A stretch of DNA of 64,000 bases from Rhodanobacteraceae bacterium (GTDB lineage: Bacteria > Pseudomonadota > Gammaproteobacteria > Xanthomonadales > Rhodanobacteraceae), in contig SCQU01000023.1 in the NCBI GenBank assembly GCA_004299555.1, positions 143,242 to 207,241 of the forward strand, read 5' to 3'. This document shows positions 1 through 8,783 of the stretch, piece after piece. Both the position numbers and the translations under genes were made by a program. A model generated the notes under the pieces. It saw only the letters and a list, made by a program, of their open reading frames with translations. It was not told where the DNA came from and searched no databases. Each line of letters starts with the position of its first letter. Position 1 is the first letter of the stretch.

Positions 1-284
1 CCGAGGTGCAGGGCCATGGACCTGGCCAGCAGGTACTGGTCGCCGGCAAGCGCGACGTCGGCATCATGGAGCTGGAACCGGTCGGCAACTACGCCGTGAC
101 ACTACGCTTCACCGACGGCCACGCCACGGGAATTTTCTCGTGGGAAGTGCTGCACGACCTTGGCACCCACCAGGCCCAAAACTGGCAGTCCTACCAGGAC
201 GCGCTGGCCAAGGCCGGCCTGTCACGCGATCCGGCCTCGCTCTACGGCCACCAGGTGCCGATGCGCGGGCCGAAACCCCGGTAG
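1..284 (+). CDS. DUF971 (GBBH-like N-terminal domain) protein, 5'-truncated
   Basis: This is the last 94 or so codons of a gene entering from the left edge. The reading frame is open to base 3 and stops with TAG at 282-284. The visible protein contains GKRDVGIMELEPVGNYAV and a DGHATGIFSW segment, which match the small beta-rich DUF971 domain. That domain is also found at the N-terminus of gamma-butyrobetaine hydroxylases, and its stand-alone role is unknown. The true start lies outside the window; the first internal GTG at 6 is not a believable start because family homology runs through it. It ends 16 bp from the convergent helicase gene. Confidence 0.85.
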   Translation, partial: EVQGHGPGQQVLVAGKRDVGIMELEPVGNYAVTLRFTDGHATGIFSWEVLHDLGTHQAQNWQSYQDALAKAGLSRDPASLYGHQVPMRGPKPR

Positions 285-300
285 CGCACCCGGCGCGCGC

Positions 301-3300
301 CTAATCGGCCGCAAACAGCGCGCTCAGGTCATCCTCGTCGAACTTCAGCCGGTCACGCGTGCCGCCGCCCTCCAGCACCGCCGCGGCCAGATCGGCCTTG
401 CGTGCCTTCATCGCTTCAATGCGTTCCTCGACGGTGCCCGCGCAAATCAGGCGGTAGACAAACACCGGCTTGTCCTGGCCGATGCGGTAGGCGCGGTCGG
501 CGGCCTGGGTTTCCGCGGCCGGATTCCACCACGGGTCGTAGTGGATCACGGTGTCGGCGGCGGTCAGGTTCAGGCCGACCCCGCCGGCCTTCAGGGACAG
601 CAGGAACAGCGGCACCTCGCCCTCCTGAAACCTGCGCACGGGTTCGGCGCGGTCGCGCGTGTCGCCGGTGAGCGTGACGTACTGGAGGTGGCGGCGGTTC
701 AATTCGCGCGTGATCAACGCCAGCATTTCGGTGAACTGGCTGAACAACAGCACCCGCCGGCCCTCGTTCAAAAGGTCGGGCAGCATGTCCATCAGGAGCT
801 CGAGCTTGGCGGATTCGCGCACGCCCCGGGCGGCTTCCAGCTTCACCAGCCGCGGGTCGCAGCAGGTCTGGCGCAATTTCAGCAGCGCATCCAAAACGAT
901 GATGCCGCTGTGCTCGACGCCACGCTGGCGCACGATTTCACGGACTTCCTCACCAAGCGATATGCGCAGCGCATCGTACAGCTCGCGCTGCTTGCCAGCC
1001 AGCACCACCCGCCGCGTGATCTCGGTCTTGCCGGGCAGTTCCGTGACCACCTGGGTCTTGGTGCGGCGCAGGATGAACGGCGCGATCCGGTGGTTCAAGC
1101 GCGCCTGGCAGTCGGCGTCGGCCTGGCGCTCGATCGGAATGCGGTAGTGGCGGCGGAATGAACCTTCGTCGCCCAGCAAACCGGGCACCGCAAGATCGAC
1201 CTGCGACCACAGCTCACCCAGGTGGTTTTCCAGCGGCGTGCCCGTCATGCACACGCGACGCCTGGACGCGATCGAAAGCAGCGCGCGCCGCGCCTGCGTG
1301 CGCGGATTCTTGACCTGCTGCGCCTCGTCCAGCACCACCAGCGCGAAGGGTTGCTCGCGCAAGACCGGAAGATCCCGCGGCAGCAGCGCGTAGCTGGTCA
1401 GGATCACGTCGTTGCCGGCCAGCCGGTCGAAGCTCTTGACGCGCTCGGGACCGTGCAGGGTGAGTACTTTCAGGCCCGGCGCAAAACGCGCCGTTTCGGC
1501 TTGCCAATTGGGAATCAGGCTGGTGGGCGCAACGATCAGGGCCGGCTGCGTCAACGCCGAGCCCTCTTTCAGCGCCAGGATGTGCGCCAGCATCTGGACC
1601 GTCTTGCCCAGGCCCATGTCATCGGCCAGCACGCCGCCAAGCCCGGCCTCGGCCAACGCCCCCAGCCAGCGCAGGCCCTCGTGCTGGTATCCGCGCAATT
1701 CGCCGTTGAGGCCCGCCGGCACGGCGTCGGACGCATGCTCGGCGGCGTCACGCAAGCGTTGCGTGAACCCGGTCAATTCCTGCGGCGCATCCAGCTTGCC
1801 GTTCTTCGGCAATGCGCGCTCGAACTCTTCCAGCCGCCCGGCCTGCACGCGCGGCAACCTGAGCTTTTCGCGCGGGTGCGCAAGGTATTCGGCCAGCGGC
1901 GCCAGCAGTTGGCGCAACGTTGCCAGCGGTACCGCCACCCGGCGCCGGGCGTCCACCGGCGCGTACCAGACCGCATCCGGTGTCTCGTTTTCGGGGGCCA
2001 GCAGCGACAATGTGTGTTCGGACAGCGCGCGCGCAACGGTCGGCAACAGGTTGATGCGCTTGCCCTCGACCTCGATGCCCATCTCGAACTCGAACGCCTC
2101 GCCGCCAGCACCCGGCCTGGCGACGCCGTACCAGCGCGGCGGGCCATCCAGCACCTCGAATGGAAAGCTGGGTGCGTACTCGACGGCGTAACCCTCGTGG
2201 TCCAGTTTTTCGCGCAGGCCCAGCCAGCGCGCGGGAGTGTTGACTTCCAGCGCGCCGGCATAACCGGTGCCGGGAAACACCCACGCATCTTCAGGCAATA
2301 CATCGGCCACGTCCCACGGCAGGCCTTCGCAATCGACCGCCGGGGCCAGCCCGAAGCCTTCCAGCTGTTCCATCGTCGCCAGTTCTTCGCCGCGCCGGCG
2401 CGCGATCTCGACCAGCTTGCCATCGCGCACCCGGCACACCGTGGCCTCGCCGCCCCGCCCGGGCAGCCGCTCGCCACCGTAATCGAACACGAGGCGCGCA
2501 TAGGCCAGCGGCGGCGTACCCGCGCCGATCCGCGCGTGCCGGGTCAGGGCCTGGAAAATCATCAACGGCTGGGGCGAAAGGTGCAGGCGCCGCACCGCGT
2601 TGAACGCCTGCGGCGGTGGGATGCGCCCAGCCCACGGCGACGCGGCCAGCCGCGCCGCCAGCGCGCCCGCATGTTCCGGAGTCACCGGCGGCGCGTCGAT
2701 CAAAGCCATCTCGGCGGCAGCTCCGTCCAGCGGCCCGAATTCCGCCCGCTCCGGGTCGAGGTACCACAGGCCACCCACCCGCACCAGCCGTTGCTGCGCC
2801 GGCAATCGCGGCAGCAGGCGCTGGCGGCCATCGCGTTCGAGCTCCCAGTCCCACACCAGCGGATGCGGTGCGCCGAGCGCCAGACGCAGGCCGGCGACGC
2901 CGCCCAGCAGGCTGGGTACCGATTCGAGTATTTCGCGCAACAGCGCCTCACCAAACGGCCCGGCGAGATGCGCGTAGGTACGCCCCTTGCGGCGAATCTG
3001 CGGCAGCCCCAGCACACTGGCCGCCAGGCGGGCTTCGCCGTCGGGCAACGCCACGCCCGACAATTGCCGCGAGTCCAACGGTACCGCGCGGCCGAGCCGG
3101 CCCTTGGCGACGGTCTCCAGCAACACCGGCGCCACCTCGATCCGGGCCAGCGGACGCTCGTCTTGCAACAATTCAAGCAAAAACCCCAGCATCGGCGCGC
3201 GCGCAGGGGGCGACGCGTCGCCGGCGCCGGCGGCGTCAAGCAGGCGGGACCACGCCGCGGGCAAGGGTGTCGCGGTCACTCTGGCCTGCGGCAAAGGCTC

Positions 3301-3369
3301 CAGCGTTTCATCCGGGCTGCTGCGATGTTGCATTCGTGACGCGTTCTGCCGCTTAAAAGGCTCAAGCAT
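301..3369 (-). CDS. Swi2/Snf2-family DEAD/DEAH-box helicase
   Basis: A protein of about 1022 residues, probably a DNA-translocating SNF2 ATPase acting on nucleoprotein. An N-terminal half of about 530 residues without recognised motifs precedes the motor. Lobe 1 has Walker A in DDMGLGKTVQ and a DEAQ-type motif II in VVLDEAQQVKN. Lobe 2 has LLSLKAGGVGLNLTAA and ends with DPWWNPAAETQAADRAYRIG, the Snf2 motif VI region. The start is uncertain: ATGs at 3393, 3369 and 3333 and a longer frame to 3432 are all open, and none has a convincing Shine-Dalgarno sequence. It lies 116 bp downstream of gpsA on the same strand. Bacterial members are poorly characterised and the partner here is unknown. Confidence 0.88.
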   Translation of the reverse strand: MLEPFKRQNASRMQHRSSPDETLEPLPQARVTATPLPAAWSRLLDAAGAGDASPPARAPMLGFLLELLQDERPLARIEVAPVLLETVAKGRLGRAVPLDSRQLSGVALPDGEARLAASVLGLPQIRRKGRTYAHLAGPFGEALLREILESVPSLLGGVAGLRLALGAPHPLVWDWELERDGRQRLLPRLPAQQRLVRVGGLWYLDPERAEFGPLDGAAAEMALIDAPPVTPEHAGALAARLAASPWAGRIPPPQAFNAVRRLHLSPQPLMIFQALTRHARIGAGTPPLAYARLVFDYGGERLPGRGGEATVCRVRDGKLVEIARRRGEELATMEQLEGFGLAPAVDCEGLPWDVADVLPEDAWVFPGTGYAGALEVNTPARWLGLREKLDHEGYAVEYAPSFPFEVLDGPPRWYGVARPGAGGEAFEFEMGIEVEGKRINLLPTVARALSEHTLSLLAPENETPDAVWYAPVDARRRVAVPLATLRQLLAPLAEYLAHPREKLRLPRVQAGRLEEFERALPKNGKLDAPQELTGFTQRLRDAAEHASDAVPAGLNGELRGYQHEGLRWLGALAEAGLGGVLADDMGLGKTVQMLAHILALKEGSALTQPALIVAPTSLIPNWQAETARFAPGLKVLTLHGPERVKSFDRLAGNDVILTSYALLPRDLPVLREQPFALVVLDEAQQVKNPRTQARRALLSIASRRRVCMTGTPLENHLGELWSQVDLAVPGLLGDEGSFRRHYRIPIERQADADCQARLNHRIAPFILRRTKTQVVTELPGKTEITRRVVLAGKQRELYDALRISLGEEVREIVRQRGVEHSGIIVLDALLKLRQTCCDPRLVKLEAARGVRESAKLELLMDMLPDLLNEGRRVLLFSQFTEMLALITRELNRRHLQYVTLTGDTRDRAEPVRRFQEGEVPLFLLSLKAGGVGLNLTAADTVIHYDPWWNPAAETQAADRAYRIGQDKPVFVYRLICAGTVEERIEAMKARKADLAAAVLEGGGTRDRLKFDEDDLSALFAAD

Positions 3370-3485
3370 AGCGCATGTCCAGCGATCGTCCATGATCGCT
3401 TGCCGCCTGGCCTCGCCGCCGTCGCGGCGCATGCGCTCAGCGCTCTACCAGAACGGCCTTTCATGGCCCGACTGCCCGCACCTGC

Positions 3486-4502
3486 CTACTGGAACAGGTT
3501 CTCGGGATACTCGGGTTTGCGCTCGCGTGCGAGCAGCGAGCGCAGCGCGCCGGTCGGCGTCATCTCGCCCCGGAGGACCGCCTGGACGTGCTGCGAGATC
3601 GGCAAATCAAGGCCGTGGCGGGCCGCAAGCCGCATGACTTCGTCGGCCGTCACCGCGCCTTCGACCACCTGCCCGATGTCGGCCAGCGCCTGTTTCAAGG
3701 GTACGCCGCGCCCCAGCGCAAAGCCAAACCGGTGGTTACGCGACAGGTCACCGGTACAGGTGAGTACCAGGTCGCCGAGACCCGCGAGGCCCATCAGGGT
3801 CTGTGGCTTGGCGCCGAGCGCCGCACCGAGCCGCAGCATTTCATTCATGCCGCGCGTGATCAACCCGGCGCGCGCGTTCAGGCCCAGCTGCATCCCGTCG
3901 GCCACGCCGGTCGCGACCGCCAGCACGTTCTTCATGGCTCCACCGAGTTCGGCGCCCAGCATGTCGTTGCCGGTGTAGGCGCGAAACGCGTGTCCGTGCA
4001 GCAACTCCGCGACCTGGTGCGCAAAGGCATCGTGGTCGGAATGCACCGTGACCGCGGTCGGCATGCCGGCCGCAACCTCGCGCGCGAACGACGGCCCGGT
4101 GACAATGGCCGCGGGCGCGCCGGGCAGGCGTTCGGCCACCAGTTCGTGCAGGAAGCGGCCGGTGCCGGGCTCGAACCCCTTGGTCGCCCACGCATAGCCG
4201 ACGCCGGCCGGCAGCAGCGGGGCCACTTCGGCGAGCACCGCCCGGAAGGCATGGCTCGGCACCGCGACCAGCAGCACACCGGCGCCGCGCACGGCGTCAG
4301 CCAGCGACGATTCACAGGCCAACCCGGGCGGCAGATCGACGTCGGGCAGGTAGCGCTGGTTGCGATGGCGGGTCGCGATATCGGCCAGCACCGCGGCATC
4401 GCGTCCCCACAAGCGGACCGCGGCACCGTTGTTGTGCAACAGTGCCGCCAGCGCGGTGCCCCACGAGCCGGCGCCGAGCACGGCGACCGTCGCGCCGACC
4501 AT
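3486..4502 (-). CDS. gpsA: glycerol-3-phosphate dehydrogenase [NAD(P)+]
   Basis: This 338-residue cytosolic enzyme reduces dihydroxyacetone phosphate to sn-glycerol 3-phosphate for phospholipid synthesis. The N-terminal Rossmann motif is [12 protein letters not shown]. The family segments [27 protein letters not shown] and [16 protein letters not shown] are all present; the Lys in GAMKN is the catalytic lysine. Length is typical. The ATG at 4502 lies 4 bp after the secB stop, so secB and gpsA are co-transcribed, a common pairing in gammaproteobacteria. Confidence 0.97.
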   Translation of the reverse strand: MVGATVAVLGAGSWGTALAALLHNNGAAVRLWGRDAAVLADIATRHRNQRYLPDVDLPPGLACESSLADAVRGAGVLLVAVPSHAFRAVLAEVAPLLPAGVGYAWATKGFEPGTGRFLHELVAERLPGAPAAIVTGPSFAREVAAGMPTAVTVHSDHDAFAHQVAELLHGHAFRAYTGNDMLGAELGGAMKNVLAVATGVADGMQLGLNARAGLITRGMNEMLRLGAALGAKPQTLMGLAGLGDLVLTCTGDLSRNHRFGFALGRGVPLKQALADIGQVVEGAVTADEVMRLAARHGLDLPISQHVQAVLRGEMTPTGALRSLLARERKPEYPENLFQ

Positions 4503-4506
4503 GGTT

Positions 4507-5010
4507 TTAGGCGTTCAGGGTCGGCTTGGTGTCGCCCTGGCCAACCTGCGCCTGCTGCTGGCGTTGCTGTTCGGCATACAGGGCATCGAAGTTGATGGGC
4601 TGCAGCAGCAGCGGCGGGAAGCCACCGTTCAGGACGAGGTCGGACACGACCTGGCGGGCATACGGGAACAGGACGTTCGGGCAATAGGTCGCCAACACCA
4701 CCGCCAGATTCTGCTGGTCGAATCCCGTGAACGAGAACACGCCGGCCTGATGCACTTCCGCGAGGTACGCGGTGTGTTCGTTCAGGGTGCAGGTGACCGT
4801 CAGCGTGAGCACGACCTCATAATTGTCGCCCTCAACCACCGTGGCCTTGTGGCTCAGGTTCAGCTGAACCTGCGGCTGGCCTTCTTCCTGGAACACCTTG
4901 GGTGCATTCGGTACCTCAAAGGAGACATCGCGCGCGTAGATCTTCTGCAACGCCATCTGCATCTGCGGGGCGGTCTGGCCGTTGCTCGGGGCCGGGGTCG
5001 TTTCTGCCAT
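4507..5010 (-). CDS. secB: protein-export chaperone SecB
   Basis: This 167-residue cytosolic tetrameric chaperone keeps preproteins unfolded and delivers them to SecA. Recognisable family segments are [14 protein letters not shown] near the N-terminus, [10 protein letters not shown] in the middle and a hydrophobic [19 protein letters not shown] near the C-terminus. The C-terminal tail is polar and Gln-rich, as is usual. I chose the ATG at 5010 ([11 protein letters not shown]) because the upstream in-frame extension to 5169 shows no conservation and runs into the rpmB promoter area. It is the first gene of the secB-gpsA unit. Confidence 0.97.
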   Translation of the reverse strand: MAETTPAPSNGQTAPQMQMALQKIYARDVSFEVPNAPKVFQEEGQPQVQLNLSHKATVVEGDNYEVVLTLTVTCTLNEHTAYLAEVHQAGVFSFTGFDQQNLAVVLATYCPNVLFPYARQVVSDLVLNGGFPPLLLQPINFDALYAEQQRQQQAQVGQGDTKPTLNA

Positions 5011-5086
5011 GTCTAGAATGCTCCACTCGGAAAGGTCAAAGACCGGGGATTGTCCCACAGCACGCCGATTCATGCACCCCCGGGAT

Positions 5087-5115
5087 TTGCGGGCGCCGGC
5101 CTGGACTGCTAAGCT
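5087..5115 (+). promoter_or_regulatory. candidate sigma-70 promoter for rpmB-rpmG
   Basis: TTGCGG at 5087-5092 and TAAGCT at 5110-5115 are separated by 17 bases. They lie in the divergent interval between secB and rpmB, about 145 bp before the rpmB start. The -10 match is moderate, so this is a candidate only. Confidence 0.3.
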
Positions 5116-5259
5116 GCTCGGCTGATTTGTATGCCGGCCCGGACTTCCGGGTGCCCCGTGGTGCGACACGCGGCCAGTACGGCACGCCGACAGCTCGCAC
5201 AGGATTCAGGTCGGGCCGAACTTCCGCGGGCCACGCGGAACCTCATGAGGAGAACCGTC

Positions 5260-5496
5260 ATGGCACGCGTATGCCAAGTCACCGGTAAGGGTACGACCAC
5301 CGGCAACAACGTCTCGCACGCAAACAACCGGACCCGCCGCCGCTGGCTGCCCAACCTGCACGAACGCAGGTTCTGGGTTGCGAGCGAAAACCGCTGGGTG
5401 AAACTGCGGGTGTCCGGCAAGGCCCTGCGTACCATCGACAAGAACGGCATCGACGCTGTGCTCGCGCAACTGCGCGCACGCGGCGAGCGCGTGTAA
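5260..5496 (+). CDS. rpmB: 50S ribosomal protein L28
   Basis: This 78-residue ribosomal protein begins [20 protein letters not shown] and is rich in Arg/Lys ([18 protein letters not shown]), the bacterial L28 pattern. The ATG at 5260 is preceded by GAGGAG at 5247-5252, a strong ribosome binding site; the longer in-frame extension to 5131 is not part of L28. It is followed 10 bp later by rpmG, the conserved rpmB-rpmG operon. Confidence 0.98.
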   Translation: MARVCQVTGKGTTTGNNVSHANNRTRRRWLPNLHERRFWVASENRWVKLRVSGKALRTIDKNGIDAVLAQLRARGERV

Positions 5497-5506
5497 GGAG
5501 AACCTC

Positions 5507-5671
5507 ATGGCCAGCAAACGCGAAAAGATCCGCCTGACTTCCTCGGCCGGCACCGGGCATTTCTACACCACCGACAAGAACAAGAAAAACACCCCGGACA
5601 AGATGCAGGTCAAGAAATACGACCCGGTCGTCCGCAAGCACGTGCTCTACAAGGAAGGCAAGATCAAGTGA
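5507..5671 (+). CDS. rpmG: 50S ribosomal protein L33
   Basis: This 54-residue ribosomal protein begins [20 protein letters not shown] and ends VLYKEGKIK. The length and sequence are those of the Cys-free L33 type found in proteobacteria: no CxxC zinc pairs are present, so it is a zinc-independent paralogue. An AAGGAG site overlaps the rpmB stop codon at 5495-5500. The gene is short but unambiguous. Confidence 0.97.
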   Translation: MASKREKIRLTSSAGTGHFYTTDKNKKNTPDKMQVKKYDPVVRKHVLYKEGKIK

Positions 5672-5710
5672 CGTTTTGGCCCGCGCGCTTCACGCGCGGC
5701 TTTGCCAAAA

Positions 5711-5746
5711 CGTCATTCCGGAATCGCGAAGCGATATCCGGGATCC
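5711..5746 (+). repeat. REP-like palindromic element
   Basis: The element begins CGTCATTCCGG and ends CCGGGATCC, with a small internal dyad (ATCGCGAAGCGAT). The same CGTCAT...CCGG...ATCC consensus recurs at 15625-15699 and 27229-27254, which supports a dispersed REP family. It lies 39 bp after rpmG and just before a terminator. Confidence 0.55.
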
Positions 5747-5760
5747 GGTAGAAGAATCCG

Positions 5761-5782
5761 AACCCGCCGCGAGGCGGGTTTT
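5761..5782 (+). terminator. rho-independent terminator after rpmG
   Basis: AACCCGCC, a 4-base GCGA loop, GGCGGGTT and a following T-rich stretch (TTGCTTTT) form a GC-rich hairpin. It is placed to end the rpmB-rpmG transcript. Confidence 0.75.
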
Positions 5783-5904
5783 GCTTTTGGCGCGTCCACA
5801 TTCCGCGCAAACTGTCGTGGCACCACGCCCTGCGCACAGAAGCGGGGGCGGCGACCAATCGGCGGCGGCAAGAGCCGCCGCCACACGCGGCACGGCGCCC
5901 ACAA

Positions 5905-5928
5905 AAAACCCGCCTTCCGGCGGGTTTT
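5905..5928 (-). terminator. rho-independent terminator after the desaturase gene
   Basis: A perfect 10-bp stem pairs AAAACCCGCC with GGCGGGTTTT across a TTCC loop. A/T tracts on both sides would let it work in either direction. It lies 26 bp beyond the stop codon of the minus-strand desaturase gene, and it could also back up termination from rpmG. The rest of 5672-5953 holds no gene that I can support. Confidence 0.75.
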
Positions 5929-5953
5929 GTCGTTCCAGCGGCAGCGTGGTCGA

Positions 5954-7153
5954 TTACGCGCGGGCCACCGCGTAGCGCTTCAGGCGCATGGCAAACTCGA
6001 CCAGCTTGCGATTGCCGCTGGCCTCGGCCTCGCGGCACCACTGCTGCAACGCGGCCAAGGCGGACTCGGGCCTGCGTTGTTCCATCAGCGCCGCCAGCCG
6101 CGCACGATATTCACTGATCTGCTGCAGGCGCGGACGTTTTTCCACCACGGCCGCAAAGCGTGCCTTGCCGTTCTTGTCCAGCCAGCGGCCACCGTTGGCC
6201 AACGCGCGCCGCAGGCGCCGCCGCGGCATCGCACCAAACCGGCGCCTGCCTTCCACCGCCGACACCTCGCGCACCGTGGGTTTGATGACGGTCTTGTAGT
6301 AGTCGGTCATTGCCTCGAAACGATGCACCAGCAACGCCTTCAGGGTTTCCATGTCGGGCAGGGTCACGTTGGCGCGCTCATCCAGTGATGGCGCCACCCG
6401 CAGCACCCTGGCCAACCCAACCTTTTCCAGGCCCCGGATCACGACCCAGCCAATGTCGACCTCGAACTTGCGCAGCGCAAACTTGGCCGAGCTTGGGAAC
6501 GCGTGGTGGTTGTTGTGGAGCTCCTCGCCACCAATCCACACACCCCAGGGCGTCAAGTTGGTCGCGGTATCCGCGGTTTCGAAATTGCGGTAACCCCACC
6601 AGTGGCCAAGGCCATTGACGACCCCCGCGGCCCAGAACGGTATCCACATCATCTGCACCGCCCACACCGCACCGCCCAGCACACCAAACAGCGCGAGGTC
6701 GATGACCGCCAACAGGGAAACGCCGAGAATCGGGTGCGCGGTGTAGACGTGCCGCTCCATCCAGTCATCGGGCGTGCCGCGTCCATACTTCACCACATCG
6801 TCGTGGTTCGCAGCCGCCACCCGATACAACTCGACGCCCTCGAAGAACACCTTGCCGATGCCGGCGATCTGCGGACTGTGCGGATCCTCCGGCGTCTCGC
6901 AGTGCGCGTGGTGCTTGCGATGCACCGCCACCCACTCCTTGGTGACCATGCCCGTGCTGAGCCAGCTCCAGAAGCGGAAAAAATGCGCGACGACGGGGTG
7001 GAAATCCACGCCCCGGTGCGCCTGGCTGCGGTGCAGATACAAGGTGACCGCGAAGATGGTCAGCTGGGTCGTCACCAGTATGTACAAAACAATGGCCAGC
7101 CAACCGGCGTTGGCCAGGCCGTGTGACGCCAATTGCAGGAGGGTGTCAAGCAT
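5954..7153 (-). CDS. membrane fatty acyl desaturase (delta-9 type)
   Basis: A 399-residue integral membrane di-iron desaturase that introduces a double bond into saturated acyl chains. The three histidine boxes are visible: HRSQAHRG near the second membrane segment, HRKHHAH, and HNNHHAF after the third membrane region. Hydrophobic stretches around residues 14-40 and 165-195 fit the four-helix family fold. Length and box spacing match stearoyl-CoA-type desaturases, in which acyl-CoA or acyl lipid is the usual substrate; I cannot tell which here. The C-terminal 100 residues are basic and helical, an extension beyond the catalytic core. It is transcribed alone, divergently from the ABC operon. 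Confidence 0.9.
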   Translation of the reverse strand: MLDTLLQLASHGLANAGWLAIVLYILVTTQLTIFAVTLYLHRSQAHRGVDFHPVVAHFFRFWSWLSTGMVTKEWVAVHRKHHAHCETPEDPHSPQIAGIGKVFFEGVELYRVAAANHDDVVKYGRGTPDDWMERHVYTAHPILGVSLLAVIDLALFGVLGGAVWAVQMMWIPFWAAGVVNGLGHWWGYRNFETADTATNLTPWGVWIGGEELHNNHHAFPSSAKFALRKFEVDIGWVVIRGLEKVGLARVLRVAPSLDERANVTLPDMETLKALLVHRFEAMTDYYKTVIKPTVREVSAVEGRRRFGAMPRRRLRRALANGGRWLDKNGKARFAAVVEKRPRLQQISEYRARLAALMEQRRPESALAALQQWCREAEASGNRKLVEFAMRLKRYAVARA

Positions 7154-7234
7154 CAGGGATTGTGTCTGGAAGGCGAGTCAAGGCGTGGGAGGTAGCCGTC
7201 AGTCTAGGGCAGAACCCAGGCCACTGCTAGCGGC

Positions 7235-7264
7235 TTGCCTAAACAATGTGATGGCCGCGACAAT
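7235..7264 (+). promoter_or_regulatory. weak candidate promoter for the Gld-type operon
   Basis: TTGCCT at 7235-7240 and GACAAT at 7259-7264 are 18 bases apart, about 30 bp before the first ATG of the operon. Only partial matches to consensus are seen. Confidence 0.25.
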
Positions 7265-7296
7265 GTTTTCAATGGCCTTTACGTCCGCGTAACCAA

Positions 7297-8031
7297 ATGA
7301 CTTCCGCCCCGGCGTTGCTTGAACTGGATTCGGTCAGCCGTCGGCTGGGTGGCCGTGCGGTGCTGCACGCGGTGTCATTCGCGCTGGAACGCGGGGACGT
7401 GCTGGGCCTCTTGGGTGCGAACGGCGCCGGCAAGTCGACCACGCTTGCCGTCATCGCCGGGTTGCTGCGGCCGGATTCTGGTCATGTCCGCCTCGACGGC
7501 CAAGCCATCGAGGATGACGCGCAGGCCTGCCGCAACCGCATCGGCTGGGTGCCGGAAAGTGTGCCGCTGTGGCCGGAACTGACCGTGACGGAGGCACTGA
7601 ACGCCTGCGGACGCCTGCGCGGCATGCCCCGCGCCACGCGCCAGGCGGCATGCGCGCGTGAACTGGCGCGGTTGCAGCTGGAAGACGTCGCCGGGCGCCT
7701 GTGCGGACAGCTGTCGCTGGGCCAGAAGCGCCGGGTCGGTCTGGCCCAGGCACTGCTGCACGAGCCGGACCTGCTGGTGCTGGATGAACCCGGCAACGGG
7801 CTCGACCCGCTGCAAACCGCCGAGCTGCGCGGGCTGATCAAGCAACTCTCTCCCCGGCGCGGCATCATTTTGTCCAGCCATGGGCTGACCGAGGTCGAAG
7901 CGATGTGCAGCCGCGTGGTGATCCTGCATCAGGGCCGGGTACAGCACGACGCCAAGCTCGATCCCCGGCCCGGCAAACTGGCGGTGCAGTTTCGCGCGAT
8001 TGCGCAGGCACCGGTGGAAGCCGCGGCATGA
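7297..8031 (+). CDS. ABC transporter ATP-binding protein (GldA/NosF-like)
   Basis: A 244-residue nucleotide-binding subunit. Walker A is GANGAGKST (residues 40-48), the signature region is LSLGQKRRVGLAQALL in place of canonical LSGGQ, Walker B is LLVLDEP, and the switch His is in SSHGLTEVE. It is the first gene of a tightly overlapping unit: its TGA overlaps the ATG of the permease. Together with the next two genes it looks like a GldA-GldF-GldG set, although such cassettes also occur in non-gliding bacteria with unknown substrate. The C-terminal 30 residues are unconserved. Confidence 0.9.
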   Translation: MTSAPALLELDSVSRRLGGRAVLHAVSFALERGDVLGLLGANGAGKSTTLAVIAGLLRPDSGHVRLDGQAIEDDAQACRNRIGWVPESVPLWPELTVTEALNACGRLRGMPRATRQAACARELARLQLEDVAGRLCGQLSLGQKRRVGLAQALLHEPDLLVLDEPGNGLDPLQTAELRGLIKQLSPRRGIILSSHGLTEVEAMCSRVVILHQGRVQHDAKLDPRPGKLAVQFRAIAQAPVEAAA

Positions 8032-8783
8032 GTGCACTGGCGGTGGCCCGGCTGGATTTGAGGCGCCTCGCGGTGCGCCCGTTCGCGTGGACACTTGGGG
8101 GCATTGCGCTGGCCATGATGGCGTGGCAGTTCCTGCTCGGCGTTTCCGCCTTCATGCACGCACAGCCCACGCTGCCGGGCGCCGCCAGTGGCGCGGGCTT
8201 CACCGCGGCCGTCGTGGCACCGTATTTCCTCAATTACATCCAGCTGTGCCTGGTGATAGCGCCCTTGGTCACGATGCAGGCCCTGGCGGGCGAGCGCGGG
8301 GCGCAGCGCCTGGCGCTGCTCCGGGCAGCGGGGGTATCGGGCCGCGCGATCGTCTGCGGCAAGTTCATCGCGCGGCTGGCGTTCCTGTGGCTGTTGCTGA
8401 TCATCGTCGCCACCCTGCCGCTGGTACTGGCGCATGCGACCCACCCCGACTGGGGCCAGTTTGGCGCTGCGCTGATCGCCACCGCCTTGTGCGTAGCCGC
8501 GCTCACGGCCATCGGCATCGCCTGCTCGGCGTTCGCGGCACAGCCGGCGCTGGCCGCCACGGCCGCACTCTTGATCGGTGAAGGCCTGTCGCTCATCGAC
8601 GCCGGCGTGCGCATGACCGGCGGCGACACCGGCTGGCTGGGATACCTGGCGTTGCACACGCATCTCGCGCCGGCGTTGCGCGGGCTCGTGCGCAGCGAGG
8701 ATCTGGTGTACTTCTTGCTGATCATCGCGCTGGCGCTGGTGCTCGCGGTGCGGCGGATCGCCGGCGAACGGGGGCGCGGCTGA
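8028..8783 (+). CDS. ABC-2 type permease (GldF-like)
   Basis: A 251-residue membrane protein with about six hydrophobic segments, including IALAMMAWQFLLGVSAFM, LWLLLIIVATLPLVLAHA and LLIIALALVLAVRRIAG. The ATG at 8028 overlaps the upstream stop (ATGA), which fixes the start and implies translational coupling; the longer in-frame extension to 7905 lies inside the ATPase gene. The size and topology are those of ABC-2 permeases paired with GldA-type ATPases. Substrate unknown. Confidence 0.85.
   Translation: MSALAVARLDLRRLAVRPFAWTLGGIALAMMAWQFLLGVSAFMHAQPTLPGAASGAGFTAAVVAPYFLNYIQLCLVIAPLVTMQALAGERGAQRLALLRAAGVSGRAIVCGKFIARLAFLWLLLIIVATLPLVLAHATHPDWGQFGAALIATALCVAALTAIGIACSAFAAQPALAATAALLIGEGLSLIDAGVRMTGGDTGWLGYLALHTHLAPALRGLVRSEDLVYFLLIIALALVLAVRRIAGERGRG

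Noticed and set aside
1222..3339. A 705-codon open frame on the plus strand opposite the Snf2 helicase gene
   Set aside because: Composition is Arg/Gln/His-rich without any domain, as expected for an antisense frame of a high-GC gene; the minus-strand helicase motifs are clear.
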